From Takifugu bimaculatus (taxonomy: Eukaryota; Chordata; Actinopteri; Tetraodontiformes; Tetraodontidae), in NCBI GenBank assembly GCA_004026145.2, contig CP034983.1, positions 8,547,088 through 8,611,087 of the forward strand: 64,000 bases of DNA. Direction: 5' to 3'. The position numbers and the translations under genes were made by a program. Shown here one piece after another: positions 48,690 to 60,872 of this stretch (its first letter is position 1; every line of letters starts with the position of its first letter). The notes beneath the pieces are model-generated. The model searched no databases, was not told where the DNA came from, and worked only from the letters and a program-made list of their open reading frames with translations.

Positions 48690-49193
48690 CCTAACCATCC
48701 ACACTCACCCCCTAACACAAGAGAAAATGCAAAGTAAGCACTATTTTTTAAGTCCAAAAAGAAGCTAAAATCCCACAACAAAATGAGATCAAATAAACAA
48801 TGGATGAAATGAGCAGTGTGCATTTATTCCTGAGACATCAAGCCAAGGACAGGATGTGTGACGACTTTGGTCCACACACCCCAGCTGCCAACCTAAAAAC
48901 GCGGCCGCAAAACAGAACCAAGAATCCCAAACATTTTGGGATGGTGTCAAGTGTATTTTGGCCTTTTTTTTTCATTGAAAGCAAGCGAGATTATAAAACT
49001 CTGTGGCCCAGCTGTTCTATTTGAACAGTTTTACTACTCTCCAGGATTTTACCCGGCGTTCTTTCACCCTGCATTAAGCATGATGACGACGTCGCACATG
49101 TTCTGCTGCACTACTCTGTTCTCCTATAAGAGCAGCTAGAACGTCCAACAGGTGCAGAGAACAGACAGACAGAACATTTCCAGGCGTCCTTGA

Positions 49194-49247
49194 TAATGTG
49201 CTGATTGATTTAAGGTGGCATAATGTGCTGGTTGATTTAAGGTGGCA
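49194..49247 (+). repeat. 27-bp tandem duplication
   Basis: A 27-base unit beginning TAATGTGCTG and ending TTTAAGGTGGCA occurs twice in direct succession, with one difference (GATTG versus GGTTG). Confidence 0.9.
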
Positions 49248-50577
49248 CATTGGAAATAAACAATTACATTATTGATAATAACACTGCATATTGCCAACAT
49301 TTCGGAATAATCTAAAATAAATGCCGCTCCAATTCCTCTATATGATGAAATATGATGAACTATTCCTTTAACCAGGCACTTCAAAGCACTGTTGTTTACA
49401 AGGAAACACGATTAGATCAATTCAATCGCATGATCTTGTGATTTTGCATGAACAGAGAGCCTTTGGGCCTGTGCCACACAGGGTCAGTGAAGGCACCACG
49501 AGCAGCAGCTAGCAGTGTTCCGTTCATCTCCTTGGGCTTCGTTATGAACCCCTGACCTGCTGTTTTTGGTCCTTCTCTTCCTGACTTACCTCTAAACTTT
49601 ATTTTCTTTTAGACGCTAAGATAAGAAACTCTCTCACAAAGAGAGGAAGTAGTTTAGCACCTTTGTTTTATGTTTTAGCAGGAAAGTATATTATTGATTT
49701 TCCGATAAGCGTCTGGATTTCTAAATATGTTTCGACAATTCAAAGGCCGAATCCTGAAATTTTGAAGGAGGATGAAGCAGAAAAGACGTAGTGCGAAACA
49801 CTCATCTTAACCGGAATCCTCACAAAGCTCAACCTTTCAAGATTGTACCTACAGTCGACTTCAGGAACCCCAAAACCTTCATGCAATAATTTGCATGAAT
49901 AAATATTTGTGAAGAGTCGGGCCGGTTCAGCCCTGAAGTGCACATTTTGCAGCTAAGTACAGTTTCACCGTTTGTAAAGACAGTTCTTCAGAGCCTCCAC
50001 ATAATCTTTAATAAAAGGACCCACATGGTGGTGAAGGTTCCAGCGTAGAGGCTGAAAGAGCAGACGTGATTGCAGAGGTCATGTGAGGAGACAGGAACTG
50101 AGATCTTAATGAAAATAGCATAGTGTTGCCCATTTGCTTCCTTACGATTACAAGCTGTGCGATGGTCACAGACAGACTCGGATCAAACCTGGATCCAGAT
50201 TCCACCACATCAAATGGCCGCAGCAGCACACATGCCCTGTTATTTATGATATGAATGGTGGCACAGAGTTGGCCTCCTACAGTCCAGCTCTTAGCCAGTC
50301 TGCTACCTTGTCTTGGGTTTCCAGTTAGAGGCCACGGTGCCGCCTCGGTGGGCGCGCACGGCCGGCTGTTACCAGTCAGATTTCCATGACAGGGTCACGA
50401 GCCTCGGAGACACAGGGGCCGATGAAAAGGACCGCTGTGATCTTGGAGGCTCGCAGAGCAAATGGAAAAAAGAAGAGTTTAGCCGGTGCAGGCTAAGATA
50501 AACGAGACTAAAAGGCTCAATGAAGCACGTGGTGATGCTTATAACAGCATCATAACACCACCAACAGGCAACAGCGG

Positions 50578-50578
<1 letters not shown>

Positions 50579-50660
<82 letters not shown>
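50579..50660. repeat. (AATC)n tetranucleotide microsatellite at a LINE 3' end
   Basis: About 20 AATC units abut the 3' end of the minus-strand LINE copy at 50,661. On the LINE strand the array reads (TTGA)n, like the ATTGATTTGATT tail of the copy at 52.3 kb. Confidence 0.93.
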
Positions 50661-50662
<2 letters not shown>

Positions 50663-51236
50663 ATAAAAATTGTCAATCAAAATTGTTTCTAGGTGCTTTC
50701 CAGAATCCCAGGGCCTGACCCCAGATAAGCAACAGTGGCAAGGAAAAAGAGAGGAGAGGAGAGGAGAGGAGAGGAGAGGAGAGGAGAGGAGAGGAGGAGC
50801 GAGAGGACGAGGAGAGGAGAGGAGAGGAGAGGAGAGGAGAGGCAGAGGAGAGGAGAGGAGAGGAGAAGGAGACGGAGACAGGACAGAAGCGAGAAGGAGA
50901 TGAGGAGGACTCCGAGGAGAGGAGAGGAGAGGAGAGGAGAGGAGAGGTGGGAGGAGAGGAGAGGGAGAGGGAGGAGAGGAGGAGGAGAGGGATGGCAGCG
51001 AGGAGAGGAGAGGAGAGGAGAGGGAGAAGGAGAAGGAGAGGGAGAGGGAGAAGGGAGAGGGAGAGGGAGATGCGAGAGCGAGAGGAGAGGAGAGGAGAGG
51101 AGAGAGAGGAGAGGGAGAGGAGAGGAGAGGAGAGGAGATCATGGTTCTGGACCCCGGCAGCCTTGGCCTATAGCAGCATAACTAAGATGTTAACCTAATG
51201 ATTCGACGACCCCCTGAGTATGATAGGAGGCAAAAA
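50661..51236 (-). mobile_element. L2/Maui-like LINE 3' UTR copy
   Basis: Read on the minus strand: ACTCAGGGGGTCGTCGAATC, CTATAGGCCAAGGCTGCCGG, then a long CTCTC-rich array, then TTTTTCCTTGCCACTGTTGC, GGGGTCAGGCCCTGGG and AACAATTTTGATTG, ending in a TTGA tail. It is the same family as the copy at 29.7-30.8 kb and carries only the 3' UTR. Confidence 0.85.
50748..51138. repeat. (GAGAG)n-type purine array within the LINE copy
   Basis: About 390 bases of almost pure G/A are built mainly from GGAGA pentamers, with mixed hexamers such as GGGAGA. Open frames across it are Arg/Glu or Ser/Leu/Pro repeats and are not genes. Confidence 0.95.
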
Positions 51237-52285
51237 CTTCCCGGAGGTTGAAGGCCAGCTGGGATTAGACTCATACATCATCCCTGCAAGTACAATAATT
51301 ATAGGGAGGATGATGCTGTTTATAATAAAGGATAAAACCAAAAGTTGACTATTCATCCCTGTGAAATTTGGACAGAACTCAAATCACATATGCAAACAAA
51401 CAACAACAAATATTTACTGTCAGACAGCTGCATTGCCTTAAAGTGCTGTGCATGATTTGCAATTTACCTATAGGTGCAAAAAATGCACAAGACAATTGAA
51501 AGCCTCTTTATTTTATCATGCGGGACAGATGTGTTCCCAACAGCACCTGCGTTGGGTCCTTCATCTGGAGGGACGGCAGCCATCAGCCTCGAGGAATCCT
51601 AAACGTTCCTTCCCTCCTCACCAGCTGGGATAATGTTGTTTCTTCATGCCGTTTCTCCTGCATCCTCCGACCTGTTTGATTGAATGAAAGCGGTTAAGCG
51701 GAACACTGCTACGTACGGGATCAAAGCCCGGAGAAGCCCTTCGAATGGTTGAAATGACAAATGCGTCCAAGCTACCGCACTCATATTTTCATAGAACATG
51801 TGGCACTGGAGGACCCGGCAGCTGTAAAATGATTTTATTTACTGCGGCGATTTCGGCTACTGGCGTAGCAGAAGGGACGGGGACAATTCATGAGTTCTTC
51901 AAACACATAAAAGAGCTTTTTGCATGTCTGGCTGCAAGATTTCTGCTTCCTCTTGTGCACCAGAATCAGGCTGGTTCCCATTACAAACACCTGTAACCAG
52001 GCATAGCAAAGATGTGTCTGCTGAACAGGCCTGTGGGTTGAATCAGCGTGAAAAACCGGAATAAAATGCTCGGAACGAACACTTTCTAAACCTTATAGTG
52101 GTCAGGATCTGACTGCATATTGGGAAATTCATCCAACCATTAAAACATGGATCAGGTTCAAGTAACAAGCGGTGGAAACTGTCGTTAAGCCTTTAATGAT
52201 CTAATTAGAGCACATTGTTTGTGAAATAAAATTGGAAATAAACCTCTTTTTGACACACTGACCCTATAATTAAATATATATAATA
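51237..52285. other. Intergenic stretch without recognised genes
   Basis: No exon, RNA gene or named transposon is supported here. Confidence 0.4.
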
Positions 52286-52408
52286 AAGGGGAGTTTTTCC
52301 TTGCCACTGTTGCTTGTCTGGGGTCAGGCCCTGGGATTCTGGAAAGCGCCTTGAAACAATTTTGATTGTATAAGACGCTATATAAATAAAGATTGATTTG
52401 ATTTGATA
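52286..52408 (+). mobile_element. L2/Maui-like LINE 3'-end copy
   Basis: It contains GGGGAGTTTTTCCTTGCCAC, GGGGTCAGGCCCTGGG, GGAAAGCGCCTTGAAAC and GACGCTATATAAATAAAG. It finishes with the tail ATTGATTTGATTTGAT, so the 3' terminus is preserved and everything upstream is missing. Confidence 0.85.
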
Positions 52409-54575
52409 TCTTTAGCAGGCATGCGACATCTTTAAATGGCCTCCAGCTTTGTCTTCTAAGACCACATTGAAAAGACACATTTCGATTGAGACTGTATGAC
52501 AACAGTCATTACGGCGGTAAAACTATATCGAGGAGAACACTCACACAGAACAAAGCCTGCTCTCCACAAATGAAGCGTTCGCTCGCCACATTTGCCACTA
52601 AATGCTGCGTTTAAGTTTAGACATCTAATAAAAGTGTCGCAGCACACGCTAACTGATACGAGAGTTCCAATTCTCCCTATAAAATATGGTGGCAGCCCAG
52701 AATAATTTTGAGGTGAGGGGGTGTTTTCGTGCCTGTGTTTGGAGGTGGATGAGTGGGACTCCTCAGCAGCCTTTGGGACGGCTGTAGTTTGCCTGTGAAA
52801 AGTGCTTTTGTTATGCTAAAAAAGGTCCATTTCAAACGGAGGTGAATTACCCGGTGGGCTGTGGAGGTGGTTACCTGGCTGCAGCACCGTGCACAGAGCA
52901 GTGCAACAGGTCTTGTCAAAACACTGGAATGAACCCCTTTTTAATCTGCTTCGGCCTTTACATACCAGAGAAAGCTGCTCCCCCCATTCACACCCAAAGC
53001 TTCAGTTTTAAGCACCATAAAGCAGAAAATTGCACACAGATTTTTATTTATTTTTTAAGTTTTAGTAGTACAGTGTTCTGTCCACTTTGACACAAGTTAC
53101 GGGTTATTGTCCTGTTCTGTCCACTTTCTCGACAATGTCTCGACACTGTCCTTCATAATTCAGTTTAATGTGTTACCAGTTATTCTGCTAGCCACAACAT
53201 TCATGACATTTAATGTTTCACATCCTAAAATAAGGCTTCTTATGGCAGCCAAGGCGCTTTTGTTAAACCACAGAAATTTCCTCCATAAAGTGTTTCATTT
53301 GTCCGTGTGACAGATGGACAGATGTGTCCCTTTGACGTGAAACCTCCAATCAGATGCAACTGGAGTCTTCAGCACCCGCTGCTGGCTGCCTCATCACTGC
53401 ACCCTTCACGGACGCGCACGTCTGACAGCCGAAAGCAACACCAAATATTTAGGACATTTATTTTTGGAAAGTTATCGAGTCTGCCTCCACTGTCATTCCC
53501 AAATCCACTGAAGATTTGTGTTTATCTGTTTTATTTTACTAATGCCACACCGAGAGGACAAACTAGCACATGGAATCTGCCCCCTGATGCGTCCCAGCGA
53601 GTTAGCTTCCTGCCACTGGGCATCCAGGAGCAACATCTGGCACCCTTTGGCTGCACGTCGAGGAAGAGAAGCTCAGATCTGAGTGTTTCTGTGAATAAAC
53701 TCCGCCAAAAGGAGCCGTTATCTGTTGACACACAAGCCCAGACGTGCTTTACCTTAATGCGTGATGATCAGGACATCTGAGAGCCCCCCACCCACCCAAA
53801 CAGCGCAAACCTCTGAAAACAAATGCAGTTTGGACCCAATGAAAAGGGGGAAAAGACCTTTTAATTCACAGAATCGAATGAGGGAAAACAAAACATAGAA
53901 GCGCTGACTCTGCACCATAGGTTTGATGTAAAATAAATTATTAAAAAACTGCCATTTTTAGACTACCCGACTAAGAAAGTATTTTTTACAGTTTACAAAA
54001 TGTATTATTAAACTTTTAAAGTTTGCAAAAGCAGAAACAGAAATACCGATTTCATAAGGACAATAGGAGTTGATTGAGGATGTTTACAGTATTGATTCTA
54101 AAAAAAAAAAACTGACTGTTGTTCAGTTTTCATTCCGAGGTTCGTTAACTTCTGGACCTGAAAGAAGCGCACGGGACAGAACCGGGGGAACGCATTTACG
54201 CGGTTAATGGGTGGACCTGAAGGAGAAATTCCAGCCCCGTGATTTGCTAATGGTGGGCTGGCAGCCGTGTCGCCTCCCTGAAACCGTGGCTCCGGTTTGC
54301 CGAGCTTGCCCAGCCCTCCCGTCCGTGGACGCACCAAGTGTACAGTCTGCACTCTGTGCGTCTTGGTTAAAGCCCGACTACCTTCACAGTGAAGGCTGGG
54401 CACTGGGACGGAGGATCGGGGGCCCCTGCGCGGCTGAAAGACGAGGCTAAAACTCCTCACTTATGGCTTTTTTCTAGGACAGGTTCCATCACTACTCGGG
54501 ATTGTGGAAGGGCTTTTTAAAAAAAAATCACCTGAAGTCGCCCAAAAGTCTGATTCACTTGTGGGCGCCGCAGTC
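52409..54575. other. Region upstream of col11a1, including its 5' UTR/promoter
   Basis: No gene is recognised. The last few hundred bases before 54,576 must hold the col11a1 promoter and 5' UTR. I see no convincing TATA box. The col11a1 frame is open upstream to at least 54,504 without an ATG. Confidence 0.4.
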
Positions 54576-54690
54576 ATGGAGATGCGAAGGTGGTCCTTAC
54601 GGTGGAAAACGAAAAGGGGGATTATGGATTCCACTTTAACCACATTCATCACTTTATTCCTGGTTCTACAAGCCGCCGCTGTGAGAGCAG
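54576..54690 (+). CDS. col11a1: col11a1 coding exon 1 (signal peptide)
   Basis: It encodes residues 1-38 plus one base. The ATG at 54576 is chosen because MEMRRWSLRWKTKRG aligns with human MEPWSSRWKTKRW. A second ATG two codons on is also possible. The donor is GCAG|GTAAGA, phase 1. Confidence 0.9.
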
Positions 54691-57600
54691 GTAAGATTGG
54701 TACGGTCTCTGATGAACTCATTCTGACCGAGAGAGGGAAAAAGAACCGATGATGGAGATCGAGGGATTTAAAGATTTACCTGGAAACAGCCACGTTGCGT
54801 CTCTTCCACCGACTATAGACGTTTCCATTCTTCAGCAACAAGTGTTCGTATCACGAGGCTGCCACATCTCATTTATCTGCTTGATTGAGCCTTTCATGGA
54901 AGCCACCACTCAGACCATAGGGACAGTGGACCTGTAAGACCCCCCCCACCCCCCGCGCCCTCGCCAGCATGGGCACGGTGGCCCGAGTAAACCCGATCTT
55001 ACAAAGCACATGCTCATACCAGCCGTTTGTTGAGGTTTATATATTTTACTGGCCAGAACAATACAGGCATTTAAAGCGTTACCGTGGGCAACCTTTACGC
55101 GTGAATGGGAAACGTGCGCAATGAAGACGAACCACCGCCTAATTAAATTCATCGTAATCCGCTGGTATGTAGAGTTCGGGAAAATAGAGGTTTCCTGTGC
55201 TTACACAGGGGGTCGAGCTGAAAGAAGCCATTTAGTCTGACCTGGGATCCCCGAGGTGGACCTGGATCGTGGATAGCTGCAGCATAATAGCAGGCAGATC
55301 CTGGACCTGCATGTTACGTGCAGATGTTGACGCCATAATGTCGATATTGTGGTCAGGAGGATGATGGTCTACAGAGGTGAGATGTTTGGAGCCCAGCACA
55401 GTTAAATATCCATCCCTCAAACTCTAATGGTATGAGTTATTGTGTCGGATGACTAGATGTCTAAATCTACCTCGTGGATATCTAATTAAGGACGGATGTT
55501 ATTTGATTTTTTCTCAGATGCAGATGACTGAGGTGATTAGTTTCCTGTCTTACCTGCCGCAGACCTGTCAGTGAAGGGTGCAAAGCCCCTCTCGGGCTGC
55601 AGGGGGCTGAATGCCCAGACAGGTTCACCCTATCCCCACACTGCCCTGGTCCACACCAAAGCCCACGAGCTGGCTTGTGTGTTCCGACACCACCCCCTCC
55701 CCACCCCCACGTATCCAGCTCTTCCCCTCAACCTTGCACTTAGATGTTTGGTTGGCTGCGGGACAAAGCTGAGTTGTGTCAGTGGTGGGAATGCTTCCCC
55801 TCTAAGTACTGAGCGGTTATTTGATGATGGGCTTTTGCGCACTTCCCTATGATTTCAGAACCTTCAAAGAGCAGGCCCACGCATGGACCTAGCCTGCAGC
55901 CAAAAGGGCCATAAGTCACAGGGTCCAGGGACATACAGGCCCCCCACGCCTCGACATACAAAGTTGTTTTAGAAAGTTACTTTTAATCTTTAAGGATACG
56001 TTACATTTTGCAGTGTGTGGTGGGATTAGGAAGGGTTTCAAATTGTGTGTTAATCATTTTATTATGTTAACACAGGAAACATGTCATTTTGTTATTGCCA
56101 CAGTAATTTAGGTCTCAGTCTACGGCAGAGTTTGTGTTTGGGGATCTCAGGTGGTCAGAGCTGGTTCTGCAGGGTCTCCTCTCCATCTCGCAGTGTACAG
56201 ACACGTTTTCTTACCCCCCCCCCCCACAAGGCGCAAGCTCCGATTTGCATTCCAGCACCCAAAGCTAACATTTTCAAAGTCCTCCAACTTCTCAACCAGG
56301 CTCACAGCTCCTCCACTCTTGTGTCCTTGTTTTACTGTTTTAGCATCTCATTCCAAAGTGTAGATCATCTCAACGGACTTTGTTTCCCTTTGCTGCTTAC
56401 TTTGCGTAGAATTTTAGAAGACATTTGATAACGTTCTCCAGTTGGGCTCAATGAAAGGAAAAGTTGAGGGAAAGAATGCTGACAAACCGGGGTCTGACTG
56501 AAGTCTCTCTGGTATGACACCAACATAAAGCTGTCTTGTTTTAGCCGGCAGGGTGGTGGAAGTCGATGGTGGAAGGAGAGGGGGGAGTGTTGGGGGTGGG
56601 GGGTGTATAGAGAGAGGCATTCTGGCTGAAGATATTATTAGAGTCGCAGGGAGCTGCAGGTGAAAAGGTCCTCCTCCTTTTAACAGTCAATTTCACCTAT
56701 ATCTGTAAAGGTGTGTGGGCCGTTCTGACGCAAAGAGCCTCAGCGTCGCTTCAACACATTATCTAATAAACTTGTTCAGTATTATCCCTTTAATTCCCTT
56801 TTTTAGACGTCACACCTTTATGAACACATTGGAAACCAAATGATTAGGTTTGTATGTCAGTGAGTGAGTGTGTTTTGAAGCTCAGAGTGTTATCAGAGGC
56901 CGCCATGCCCGATCACGGTGGTCTCTTGAGGTCTGCCTGTCTGGGCCAGCCCAGCCTCACCAAGTCTTAGGGCCTGTTTGCTAATTCCAGAGAGCAAACT
57001 CACACCAGCTCCTCAGATGCGCTCCTAAAAACTGAGTGTACTCATTTGGCCACCTTACCCTTCTGGTCAGTATTTACAGGAGATTTTCTCAGCACCCCCG
57101 TGTGAGGGTCACAGCCTGGCCAAACTGCCACATCTGGAACATATGAGTCCTGGAGTTTGAACTGGAAGCGTCCTTCACAATGAAGTCCTCAGTTCACTGT
57201 CCGGAGTCAGCAGCCGCTCGGTCCGTAAAGCAGCATTCCTGTGGAAATCTCTCCTGAAAAGTTTATTTGTCTATTCAGTCTCAGTTAAGAAGCATTATCA
57301 TTAATTCTTGCTTCATTATTCCTCCTGGAACAGGCACCTGGATGGGATCTTTGCCACACCTTGTATGCTAATCACAGGTAGTTTGGTCTGAGATGAAGAC
57401 TTAAATGAATGGACATAAAGAATGCAGAGAGATGTGACCTATAGCTCAAACATAACTTAACTTCCTTACCTTAGCAAAAAAAGATTAGCTTTGTTAAAGT
57501 TAACAGGCGATTGAGACGTTGTTGCGCTCTGTAGTGAGCATATGAAGACGCTGAACACGTGTATAGACGTGCATCATATAGAGAAGACTGTAATCCTGGA

Positions 57601-60600
57601 GCACTGGAGTCTTTGTCCTGTTTATTTCTTTGCTCATATTGCATATAGAGATGCTAATTTGATAGAAATGCACATTCAAACATGTTGACATTAACACGAA
57701 GGCGACCAGACAAGAGGAAACGGAAAGTTGTGGTGATGGTAATAGGTAACGCCACCCTGATGTTTTAGATTTCTGTTGGCCCGTTGATCACGGTCTCTTT
57801 GGCTGGCCTTGACAAGTGAGATTTCCTCAGAAGGGCAGAATTTCCTAATTGAACTATGCAGACGGGCTGTTGAATCGGAAGGTTTTTATTGAGTAAACAT
57901 TATGCTTCACTTAAGACCTTAATTAACAGGACAAATGTGCCACCGGGCAGTAAGAGAACCGACACGAGGGCATTCGCTGGGTTCTGCCAGCCTCGATGAC
58001 TTCAACACAGCCCCAATATTTGATAAAAATATATTTTGTATTCAAAAACCCACTTAAAAATGTTACTTTTATCATTCCTTCTGTGGTCACATTTGATGAC
58101 ATTCCATATTGTGTGTTAGACACATTTATTATAGCATTGTTCTCCTTGGATGTAGGGAATAACCTTGTCCCTTTAGTGTATTTACTGGTATGTGATGGTC
58201 TTTAACAGCAACTGTGACGGCTCCAGTCTTCACCCGAGGGTCTTCAGAACAGGAATATAACTGCTTTATCTGCTTTTCCCTGCCAGCAGAGCCAGTGGAT
58301 GTGCTAAAAGTACTAGAATTTCAAAATTACCCCGAGGGAGTGAAGAAAACATCCGGATTTTGTGCAAACCGAAGAGCGTCCAAGCCAGACTCAGCTTACA
58401 GAGTGACCAAGCAGTTCCAGATCAGTGCCCCCACCACGCAGCTCTACCCAGGTGAGACAGCGTCCTGGGTCCTTAACGTCCTTTCCAGAGCTTCATCTGT
58501 GAATCGCTTTTTTCCCTCTCAGTATTTTCGTTGGTTACATGTTGTAATTACGTCTTTCTTCACATCCATTCACGTGCACAGGTGGTGTTTTCCCTGAGGA
58601 CTTCTCCATCCTGACCACACTTCGTGCCAAGCCTGGCCTACAGGCCTTCTTGATGTCCATTTACAATGAACAGGGAGTCCAGCAGCTGGGTGTGGAAGTG
58701 GGACGCTCACCTGTCTTCCTGTATGAGGATCAGAATGGCAAGCCTGCCCCGGAGGACTACCCACTGTTCAAGACTTTCAACCTCGCCGACGGAAAGTACG
58801 TCAAATCTCCGAAGCTCGTCTTGCGTAACAACGCGTTAGCGTTAAGGTGGCTCGGTGATCTGGCAGCCAGAGCGAGGGACAGAAAATTCTAACTGTCCCA
58901 GTAGGTGAGGTCTATGTGTGCCTGGAATGGGACTTCATCTGTAAGACTAGTCAGTAATGAGGCCTGGTTGTACAGTTTGATACAGAATCATTAAGCTATC
59001 AACCATTATTCCTGTCAAACTGGATTTTGGCTTGACCAGGGGAATCCTAGTTTAAGGTGTGTTCTCTTGAGTCCTAGAAAGGGAACTTGGCAAAAGAGCT
59101 TTCAAACTATCTGCTTCACTCTTGATAAATGTAAGAAAACAACCCAGATCTTGCCATTGTTGCACCACAGGTGCTCATGACTGGATTATCCATCCCATCG
59201 GGGGTCTGTGGGCACAGAGACAGGTCAGAGACGGGGAGACACTGGATTACTGGGGCACAGCAGGGACTGCAGCGGGCAAACTGACCTCATCTCTGAACTT
59301 ACTGTCTGTGTTATTTTAGAGGAGGGGAGTAGAGTTTGAAGCTGCCTTTTTGCTTCCTGGGATTACCTCACCCACCAGGATCAGCTCCGCTAACCTCTTC
59401 ACGTAAACCCGATGATCTGGCCTTCGCTCCCGCTTGAGCCTTTATGTGGGAGTGGAGGCCTAGGAGGAGGAATAGTTATGGTTATGGGGGAAGATCAGCA
59501 TTTGATAAGATGTCCTTCTAGTCCTGGTGTTAATAAATTATCTTTGGTTGCTTGAGCTTTCATAGGGATCCGTTTGTCTTAGATGAGGTGTGTGCAATGT
59601 TGCCCTGATAGCAGGAAAATCAGTCACAACTCATGTCAGCAACAACTCGGCTTCGCATGCAGGTTGCAACAAAGCCAGCTTTGTGCTTCTCTCCTTGAGT
59701 TGTTTTTTCCCAGTTTGGAGTTCGCAGTTGTGCTGTCTGTTGATGGTTTTTAACTGTTCTGGGGCTGGATACATTCCAGAACCAGGCCTTGTCTAAATCT
59801 ATGGAGCTTAGCGCGCGCAGCCTGTGGATGCATTCATTGTTAGCATGTGCGCGGCTTCAAAAGAGCAGCACGATGATCATTCTGATGTGTTGAAAAAGAG
59901 CCTTATCCTCTTCTTTTAAAGAAAGGGAGGTGAATGGGAGGATTTCTGCAACTGTTATGCTAGTTTTATATCATTTAAGCTCTTAAGATGTGCTTTTCGA
60001 AGGAGTGCATTTCAGCATTACCCTGCTCCCTTTAAAGTCACCTCCAAATTGGAAGACCTGGTTTAAATCGTTTAAAGTCAACATTTGCTTTTCTGCCATA
60101 TAGGGTAATCTTTCCTGCTGTAATGCTAAACCCAGAGAGTTGCGTGTTATTTTCCTGCTAATCTCCAGTGCATGCTAAAATGCGTCAGTTTGTACTTTAT
60201 TTCCAAACGATACGCTGTAATCTACAAATCTATTTTTGTTCATGCGACAAAATAAGAATGATTCCTAAATGACCACCTTGGGTATTGCCAGGTCTCATCT
60301 TCCACCTCAGAACAATGTTTTGACTGTGCGCCTCCTGCTCTGCCAGGGCAGGCCTTCCTGGATCCTGACACACACTTTCCACAATGTTCACCATGTCTGT
60401 CATGCCGAGTAACCCAGAAGGAGGATTAAGTTTGGAGTTTAATGAGTGTAATCCCGTGTTAAACAGGGCCAGAGTGAGGGGGCAAGAATGCGGTCCACTG
60501 TTGCCTGGTATGCAGTAGCCTTTAAGTGCAGTGGCAGAACGGTTCTGAGGCATGGGAGGTGTCAGACTCACGTGTGACCTCTGTAAATGCCGACTGCAGC

Positions 60601-60872
60601 AAGTGCTTTTCGATGATTGGTGTTCCAATTTGTAGATATTCCTTGTGTGGCACATCCGGGCTTCCTGACTGTTTCAGTTCTCTGCCCTCCTTTCGATGCT
60701 TTTGGCCAGGTGGCACCGTGTGGCCATCAGCGTTGAGAAGAACACCGTCACCATCGTTCTAGACTGCAAGAGGAAACTGACCAAGCCTCTTCCCAGGAGC
60801 GACCGCGCCTCCATCGACACCAACGGCATCACGGTGTTTGGCACCAGGTTCCTGGACACAGATGTTTTCCAG
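54576..60872 (+). CDS. col11a1: Collagen alpha-1(XI) chain, N-terminal exons (gene continues past the window)
   Basis: Type XI collagen is a minor fibrillar collagen that nucleates and limits the diameter of type II collagen fibrils in cartilage, eye and inner ear. Four coding exons are present: 54576-54690, 58287-58451, 58582-58795 and 60710-60872, joining to about 219 residues. Residues 1 to about 37 form the signal peptide (MEMRRWSLRWKTKRG, hydrophobic core TLTTFITLFLVLQAAAV). Human begins MEPWSSRWKTKRW. From PVDVLKVLEF onward is the TSPN/laminin-G-like domain, with SIYNEQGVQQLGVEVGRSPV, KWHRVAISVEK and DTNGITVFGTR, and cysteines near 64 and 184. The rest of this domain, the variable region and the triple helix lie beyond 64,000. 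Whether it is the a or b fish paralogue is not decided; the rnpc3 neighbour fits the ancestral locus. Confidence 0.95.
54691..58286 (+). other. col11a1 intron 1
   Basis: About 3.6 kb, GT-AG. It contains C-rich runs at 54940-54960 and 56215-56226 but no nested gene that I can support. Confidence 0.75.
58284..58289 (+). promoter_or_regulatory. NAGNAG tandem acceptor at col11a1 exon 2
   Basis: The acceptor reads CCAGCAG, with two consecutive AGs three bases apart. Use of the first gives Ala-Glu-Pro-Val after the signal peptide, the second Glu-Pro-Val. Both keep frame. Confidence 0.7.
58287..58451 (+). CDS. col11a1: col11a1 coding exon 2
   Basis: It encodes PVDVLKVLEFQNYPEGVKK, SGFCANRRASKP and SAYRVTKQFQISAPTTQLYP, the start of the TSPN domain. 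The start is 58287 or 58290 because of the tandem acceptor. The donor is CCCAG|GTGAGA, phase 1. Confidence 0.93.
58582..58795 (+). CDS. col11a1: col11a1 coding exon 3
   Basis: It encodes GVFPEDFSILTTLR through FLMSIYNEQGVQQLGVEVGR and PAPEDYPLFKTFNLADG. Human has GTFPEDFSIL and SIYNEHGIQQIGVEVGR. The acceptor is GCACAG|GTG and the donor GGAAA|GTACGT, phase 2 out. Confidence 0.95.
58796..60709 (+). other. col11a1 intron 3
   Basis: A 1.9-kb GT-AG intron with no additional exon or repeat that I recognise. Confidence 0.75.
60710..60872 (+). CDS. col11a1: col11a1 coding exon 4
   Basis: It encodes KWHRVAISVEKNTVTIVLDC, KRKLTKPLPRSDRASIDTNG and ITVFGTRFLDTDVFQ. The lysine codon is split with exon 3. 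The acceptor is GGCCAG|GTG and the donor CAG|GTAAGT, phase 0, matching the human boundary before GDIQQF. Confidence 0.95.

Larger units (their letters stand above)
44708..50578. other. rnpc3-col11a1 divergent intergenic region, left part
   Basis: This lies upstream of rnpc3 and should hold its promoter near 44.7-44.9 kb, though no clear core promoter motif is seen. It contains microsatellites and one CA-flanked repeat listed separately. No further gene is recognised. Confidence 0.45.

Noticed and set aside
50657..51198. Long open frames rich in Arg/Glu (plus) and Ser/Leu/Pro (minus)
   Set aside because: They are produced by the GGAGA purine array inside a LINE 3' UTR.
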